Part shown: piece after piece, positions 6,863 through 10,096 of the stretch
Layout of the letters: every line of letters begins with the position of its first letter
How positions within the stretch are numbered: position 1 is the stretch's first letter
NCBI GenBank assembly: GCA_003645435.1
Contig: QNFD01000070.1
Coordinates: 1 to 10,096 of the forward strand
DNA: 10,096 bases
Origin: Gammaproteobacteria bacterium
GTDB taxonomy: Bacteria > Pseudomonadota > Gammaproteobacteria > GCA-001735895
Direction of reading: 5' to 3'
Program-made: the position numbers and the translations under genes
Notes under the pieces: model-generated
Seen by the model: the letters and a program-made list of their open reading frames with translations, nothing else
Told to the model about the DNA's origin: nothing
Databases searched by the model: none

Positions 6863-7825
6863 TCATTCTTTTAATGTTACTGGGCTAACAAATTTAACAG
6901 GCTTGACAGCCAAAACCGAACAGTCGATTTGATTAAGAATAGCTTCTGCGGTATTTCCAATAATAAATCCAGGTATACCTGTACGGCTGATGGTACCCAT
7001 CACGATGAGCTCTACGCCTTTTTCTTTTGCATATCCAGGCAATTCCTTTACTGGATCTCCTCTAATTAGAGAGATTATCGGTTTAAGATAATTGGCAGTC
7101 TCTATACCTTGTGCGCGAGAGTAGCTATTTACGGTATCTTCTAACCAATTTCTGCGCCTGCTCTTCTCTTCAAGAATTAGTTTATCGACATCGGCATCTG
7201 AAAGGCCTGTGCGCCGAGATCGAAGAAAGCTCTCGAAAATGAATTCCCAAACATGAAGGATATGCAGCTCACTACCATCTGCTAAAGCCAGGGACGAGGC
7301 CATTTCGAGGAGCTGCCGATTCAGGGCCTCGCTTTCAGCATTTTCCGGTTCGTAATCGAGTCCAACGAGAATCTCTCGATAGCCTTGCTGCTCCGTCGAC
7401 TTGATCAACCAAACCGGACACGGACATTTACGCAAAAGTTTTCTATCCAAACCACCAAATAACTGATGCTCAAAACCCTCACTATTACCGACCGATTTAA
7501 TTAACAAATCTCGTTGGTGCTGCAGCACTTCGCGGATGATTTCAACAAAGGCTCTACCAGTCAGAACCTTAACTTCAATTGCTATCCCGGTTAAGGATGC
7601 GCTCTGCATAAGAGATTGTAGTTTTTCGTATCTTTGTTCAACCAGTTTATCCACCAGGCCGTCCAACCCGAATTCCTGTGCCTTCTCTATATCTAATACG
7701 TCGACAACATCGACCAGGGTAATCTTCGCCTGGTTGTTTTTTGCTATTGTTATCGCATGCGCAAAAGCCGAAAGGTTATCTACTTCTGATTCCGCGACAA
7801 ATAAAATATTAGAGAATCGTTGCAT
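6863..7825 (-). CDS. Tandem-domain universal stress protein (UspE-like)
   Basis: A 320-aa cytoplasmic protein with two UspA domains. The first spans about 1-145 (opening MQRFSNILFVAESE, closing CPVWLIKS) and the second about 150-310 (opening YREILVGLDYEPENAESEAL, closing DCSVLAVKP). The two-domain layout and length resemble UspE. In the second domain the nucleotide loop is G277-x2-S280-x9-G290-N, close to but not the full G-2x-G-9x-G(S/T) motif. The first domain has a related QLFGGLDRKLLRK segment. The ATG at 7825 is chosen because AGGTGG lies about five bases upstream; the GTG at 7834 in the same frame lacks a ribosome site. It is the first gene of the probable stress-protein/ATPase operon, and the 511-bp gap upstream should hold the operon promoter. 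UspE function in this organism cannot be stated. Confidence 0.9.
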   Translation of the reverse strand: MQRFSNILFVAESEVDNLSAFAHAITIAKNNQAKITLVDVVDVLDIEKAQEFGLDGLVDKLVEQRYEKLQSLMQSASLTGIAIEVKVLTGRAFVEIIREVLQHQRDLLIKSVGNSEGFEHQLFGGLDRKLLRKCPCPVWLIKSTEQQGYREILVGLDYEPENAESEALNRQLLEMASSLALADGSELHILHVWEFIFESFLRSRRTGLSDADVDKLILEEKSRRRNWLEDTVNSYSRAQGIETANYLKPIISLIRGDPVKELPGYAKEKGVELIVMGTISRTGIPGFIIGNTAEAILNQIDCSVLAVKPVKFVSPVTLKE

Positions 7826-7834
7826 GGCTGCCAC

Positions 7835-8345
7835 CTGGAATAAGAATATACATAAGATACACGGTCACCAATAAATGATTACTTGTTTTTAGGGAGTAGA
7901 TTCCGCCTTTATGAGTGGGGAACTCACGTAACAGACGGTACGTTCGTGGCGTAAGCGAAGCCTGGGTCATTGCGATACTCCTTAGGTAATAAGGCTTAGA
8001 TTAATGCTATTCCGTTGAGCGCCCGATATCAATGACGTATATCAATAAATCGATCGTCAATTGCGAATTCTCTCCAACTCCAAAGCAATCAGCAACTTTG
8101 CGCGGTTAGTTATTCAGCAATAGGCTGAACGTGCGCTGACGGGAAAACCGACCTTCAAGTTCAAGCTGGTAACTTCTAGAGTCGACCCGGTGGAGGCTGT
8201 GTATCAGCTATGCAGGTCCACGATTAGGTATAATGTACTCATTAAGGTCATGCGGATTTGCATATTCAGAAAAGCATCGCAGCTCGCAGAGCTTTCATTT
8301 GGTTGGCGCTTAAGTTTAATGTGTAGCAGTTGAGGAATTGAAAAG
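7835..8345. other. Divergent 511-bp intergenic region, no gene seen
   Basis: This region lies between the start of the universal stress gene (minus strand) and the DMT transporter (plus strand) and should carry promoters for both. No convincing coding frame is present. Visible elements are a small hairpin TGAGT-GGGGA-ACTCA at 7912-7926, a direct repeat ATATCAAT at 8026-8033 and 8039-8046 (13-bp period), and an exact TATAAT at 8229-8234 on the plus strand, 112 bases before the DMT start codon, without an obvious -35 partner at 17 bp. The repeated ATATCAAT could be a regulator half-site pair, but no family is assigned. Confidence 0.4.
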
Positions 8346-9395
8346 ATGAACTGGAAGCAAGGGCTCCGCCAGCCTGGTGTACCTGCGGCACTCGGGGCTG
8401 CATTATTGTTTGGGGCGGGAACACCACTGGCAAAGTGGTTGCTTGATGCTATCAATCCGTGGCTGTTGGCAGGATTGCTCTATTTGGGTTCGGGAGTCGG
8501 ACTAACACTATATCGTCATCTGAGCCATGCCCCAACCGTTCGGCTTCCCCGAAGCGAGGTAGCGTGGTTTGCCGGGGCGATTTTAGCGGGTGGAATCATC
8601 GCGCCAGTGCTGTTGATGTTCGGGCTAACAGGTATGCCGGCATCCGGAGCCTCCCTTCTGCTAAATGCCGAAAGCGTGTTCACCGCGTTGCTCGCGTGGT
8701 TTGCATTCAAGGAGAACTTCGACCGGCGCATCGCACTGGGCATGTTTGCCATCGTGGCTGGTGCGATAGTGCTGAGCGTACCATCAGGTGCGCGTATAAT
8801 CGGACTGTGGCCGACGCTGGCCATCCTGGGTGCATGTTTCGCATGGGGTGTTGACAATAATTTGACCCGCAAGGTCTCGCTTACTGATGCCACCTGGATT
8901 GCTTCGGTAAAAGGTTGGGTATCCGGTATCGTCAATCTAAGTCTGGCCTTTTTGCTAGGCGCGACTATGCCAACATTTCAAAACCTGGTAGGAGCGATGA
9001 CGGTTGGCTTATTTGCCTATGGGGTAAGTTTAGCCCTGTTTGTAGTGGGTCTTCGTCACTTGGGTACTGCACGCACAGGCGCATATTATTCAGTTGCACC
9101 GTTCTTCGGAGCTTGGCTCGCCGTGCTGATGGGGGAGCCAATCACTTTACCGTTACTCTTGGCCGGAACATTAATGGCGCTAGGTGCCTGGTTGCATCTA
9201 ACCGAACGCCATGAGCACAGGCACGATCATGAAGAGATAGAACACAGTCACGAACATTTTCACGACGAACATCACCTTCACGCGCATGACTACCCGGTGA
9301 CGCCAGGCACCAAACATAGCCATCGGCACCGGCATGAACCTCTGATCCACACACATCCACATTTCCCAGACGCTCATCACCGGCACGACCATTAA
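8346..9395 (+). CDS. EamA/DMT-superfamily transporter with duplicated His-rich C-terminal tail
   Basis: A 349-aa inner-membrane transporter of the drug/metabolite type. Residues about 10-284 hold two EamA repeats of about five helices each, first repeat roughly 12-146 and second roughly 155-284, with the usual features LLFGAGTPLAKWLL near the start, LLNAESVFTALLAWFAFKE closing repeat one and APFFGAWLAVLMGEPIT in repeat two. The last 61 residues (289-349) contain 23 histidines, arranged as two 26-residue modules (289-314 and 324-349) joined by DYPVTPGTK. Such tails usually bind Zn2+, Ni2+, Co2+ or Cu2+; metal sensing or export is therefore likely, but the substrate is unknown. The ATG at 8346 has GAGG ten bases upstream. 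The gene stands alone on the plus strand, divergent from the stress operon. Similar His-tailed EamA proteins are known in other proteobacteria. Confidence 0.9.
   Translation: MNWKQGLRQPGVPAALGAALLFGAGTPLAKWLLDAINPWLLAGLLYLGSGVGLTLYRHLSHAPTVRLPRSEVAWFAGAILAGGIIAPVLLMFGLTGMPASGASLLLNAESVFTALLAWFAFKENFDRRIALGMFAIVAGAIVLSVPSGARIIGLWPTLAILGACFAWGVDNNLTRKVSLTDATWIASVKGWVSGIVNLSLAFLLGATMPTFQNLVGAMTVGLFAYGVSLALFVVGLRHLGTARTGAYYSVAPFFGAWLAVLMGEPITLPLLLAGTLMALGAWLHLTERHEHRHDHEEIEHSHEHFHDEHHLHAHDYPVTPGTKHSHRHRHEPLIHTHPHFPDAHHRHDH
9210..9392 (+). repeat. Coding repeat: two His-rich modules in the DMT transporter tail
   Basis: Two in-frame 78-bp segments, 9210-9287 and 9315-9392, encode 26-residue modules that align without gaps. 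Eleven of the twelve histidines of module one fall on histidines in module two (the exception is His306 against Pro341), and 15 of 26 residues are identical. The 27-bp linker encodes DYPVTPGTK. The pattern suggests an internal duplication kept for metal binding. Confidence 0.7.
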
Positions 9396-9770
9396 TGTTT
9401 GCATCTAAGCTATGCAACAGTAAATGAAGATCTGCTCGGACGGAAATTGATCGGTCGTGATAAGAAACTGTTTGTCTGAAACCTGCCGTTTGGAATGCTC
9501 GGCAGCAATGTCGATTCTCTAGCCAAGGAAACCATCAAGGGCATGGATATTGTCTGTTACATGTTCTCATTCATTTGTTCCTTTATCAATGACGGGTATG
9601 TGTCGATCAGAGACTACTCGAAAGGAACATATTGGACCTCTCGAATGGCTGCTGTGGGTGAAAGCGGTCAATCAAGCTCGATCAAATCCGACACTGTCTG
9701 TAGGATCGAATCCCAACTACTACAATTCATCATCTGATCTTGCATGCATCGAGACCTGTCGTAGCGATAA
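9396..9770. other. Gene-free or decayed region between DMT transporter and fpr
   Basis: No intact gene is recognised in these 375 bases. Immediately after the DMT stop codon a bulged hairpin could form between 9396-9405 and 9412-9418, without a T-run. In the frame that continues from the DMT gene, a stretch reading VNEDLLGRKLIGRDKKLFV, then TGA at 9477-9479, then NLPFGMLGSNVDSLAKETIKG looks protein-like but is broken, and I do not recognise the parent. Further in-frame stops lie at 9735, 9762 and 9768. The region may be eroded coding DNA; that is inference. Confidence 0.4.
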
Positions 9771-10096
9771 CTTCGAAATCTGTACGGCTTCCCTTGGTCG
9801 GATACCCTGTTTACGATAAAGACCACACGCAACCGTGGTTTGCGTTTTCGCAATGGTGAATTTGCGATGATGGGCATGGAGATCGAAGGCAGGCCGCTGA
9901 TGCGCGCCTACAGTATGGCCAGTGCAAACTATGAAGACCATCTTGAATTTTATAGCATCAAGGTTCAGCAGGGGGCGCTTACCTCCCGCTTGCAACATAT
10001 CATTGCAGGCGATGAAATATTAGTAAGCAAGAAACCCACGGGGACATTATTGTGGGATCGTTTGCGGCCGGGAAAACACCTGTATTTGCTGAGTAC
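9771..10096 (+). CDS. fpr: Ferredoxin--NADP+ reductase, N-terminal part (3' end cut by window edge; start codon unclear)
   Basis: The FAD-binding half of the same type of reductase as at 2-457. The readable protein runs from about WSDTLFTIKTTR (Trp at 9795) through FRNGEFAMMGMEIEGRPLMRAYSMAS, which holds the flavin-binding RAYS, then LEFYSIKV, GALTSRLQH and KPTGTLLWDRL to PGKHLYLLS at the edge. Joined to position 2, it gives 251 residues against about 258 for Pseudomonas Fpr. The 5' end is odd: family members have about 15 residues before the conserved Trp, but here the frame has only eight codons (LRNLYGFP) after a TAA at 9768-9770, with a TAG at 9762-9764, no ATG, GTG or TTG start and no ribosome site. 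The first in-frame ATG (9867) lies inside the flavin domain. The copy may be 5'-truncated, frameshifted near 9790, or misassembled there. The family call is firm; functionality is not. Confidence 0.85.
10070..10096. repeat. 27-bp terminal direct repeat, right copy
   Basis: Exact copy of bases 1-27. It encodes the conserved fpr segment GKHLYLLS, and joining the ends through it restores a continuous reductase frame. Confidence 0.95.

Noticed and set aside
7843..7871. Promoter TTGGTG-17-TATTCT on the minus strand for the first universal stress gene
   Set aside because: The transcript would begin at the ribosome binding site itself, leaving no leader; the -35 match is also poor.
8175..8187. TCTAGAGTCGACC, identical to part of a common cloning-vector polylinker
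   Set aside because: Thirteen bases are too few, and the flanks do not continue as vector sequence; taken as coincidence.
8171..8207. MerR-type operator/promoter before the DMT gene
   Set aside because: The half-sites around AACTTCTAG and GGTGGAGGCT do not form a proper dyad, and there is no 19-bp spaced -35/-10 pair.
8204..8455. Minus-strand 83-codon frame across the DMT start
   Set aside because: It overlaps the start of a secure gene on the other strand and its product has no recognisable pattern.
9142..9417. Minus-strand open frames opposite the His-rich tail (also 9198-9404)
   Set aside because: They are shadows created by the repetitive CAY-rich coding strand of the DMT tail and have no family-like features or ribosome site.
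9550..9819. Plus-strand 89-codon frame containing GPLEWLLW, faintly like the end of DUF418 proteins
   Set aside because: Only a few residues resemble that family, the rest does not, and it runs out of frame into fpr.
1..10096. Self-replicating plasmid or phage genome
   Set aside because: The ends overlap, but no replication initiator, partition, mobilisation, integrase or structural gene is present, and no iteron array was seen; circular replication is not supported by content.
1..10096. CRISPR array, rRNA, riboswitch or toxin-antitoxin pair
   Set aside because: No regularly spaced repeat array, rRNA-like sequence or paired small genes were seen on either strand.

Overview
The window reads as a piece of a proteobacterial genome, most likely gamma- or betaproteobacterial. 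The ferredoxin-NADP reductase is of the Pseudomonas/Azotobacter type (C-terminus AFVEK), the stress proteins and transporters are of familiar proteobacterial kinds, and an intergenic block holds the extragenic palindrome (CTGGAT..CCGG / CCGG..ATGACGG) common in those genomes. This assignment is inference from protein style; no rRNA or other marker is present.

Layout, left to right. (1) 2-457 (+): the C-terminal three fifths of a ferredoxin-NADP+ reductase (fpr). (2) 458-786: a gene-free patchwork holding an inverted pair of palindromes, a two-copy 22-bp direct repeat and, on the minus strand, what looks like the 3' end of a tRNA gene. (3) 787-2385 (-): a CPA2 cation/proton antiporter with a C-terminal TrkA-N domain. 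(4) 2576-3046 (+): a PsiE-family membrane protein divergent from it. (5) 7825 down to 3166 (-): a probable three-gene operon of two tandem-domain universal stress proteins followed by a P-type Ca2+/Mn2+-like ATPase. (6) 8346-9395 (+): an EamA/DMT transporter with a His-rich C-terminal tail. (7) 9396-9770: no intact gene. (8) 9771-10096 (+): the N-terminal part of an fpr.

The last 27 bases (10070-10096) are identical to the first 27, and the two fpr fragments join in frame through them into one near-complete reductase. The molecule is therefore either a circle of about 10,069 bp, a linear segment lying between two fpr copies, or an assembly-graph loop. No replication, partition, integrase or transfer gene is present, so a self-replicating plasmid is not supported by the gene content.

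Functionally the genes fit an envelope, ion-homeostasis and redox stress set: K+/H+ exchange, divalent cation export, nucleotide-binding stress proteins, PsiE, a putative metal-binding exporter and Fpr. The KefB-like plus PsiE pairing recalls the transmissible locus of stress tolerance, but the chaperones and proteases of that locus are absent here. The most distinctive protein-level signals are the substituted ion-site residues in membrane helix M6 of the ATPase and the duplicated His-rich tail module of the DMT transporter.
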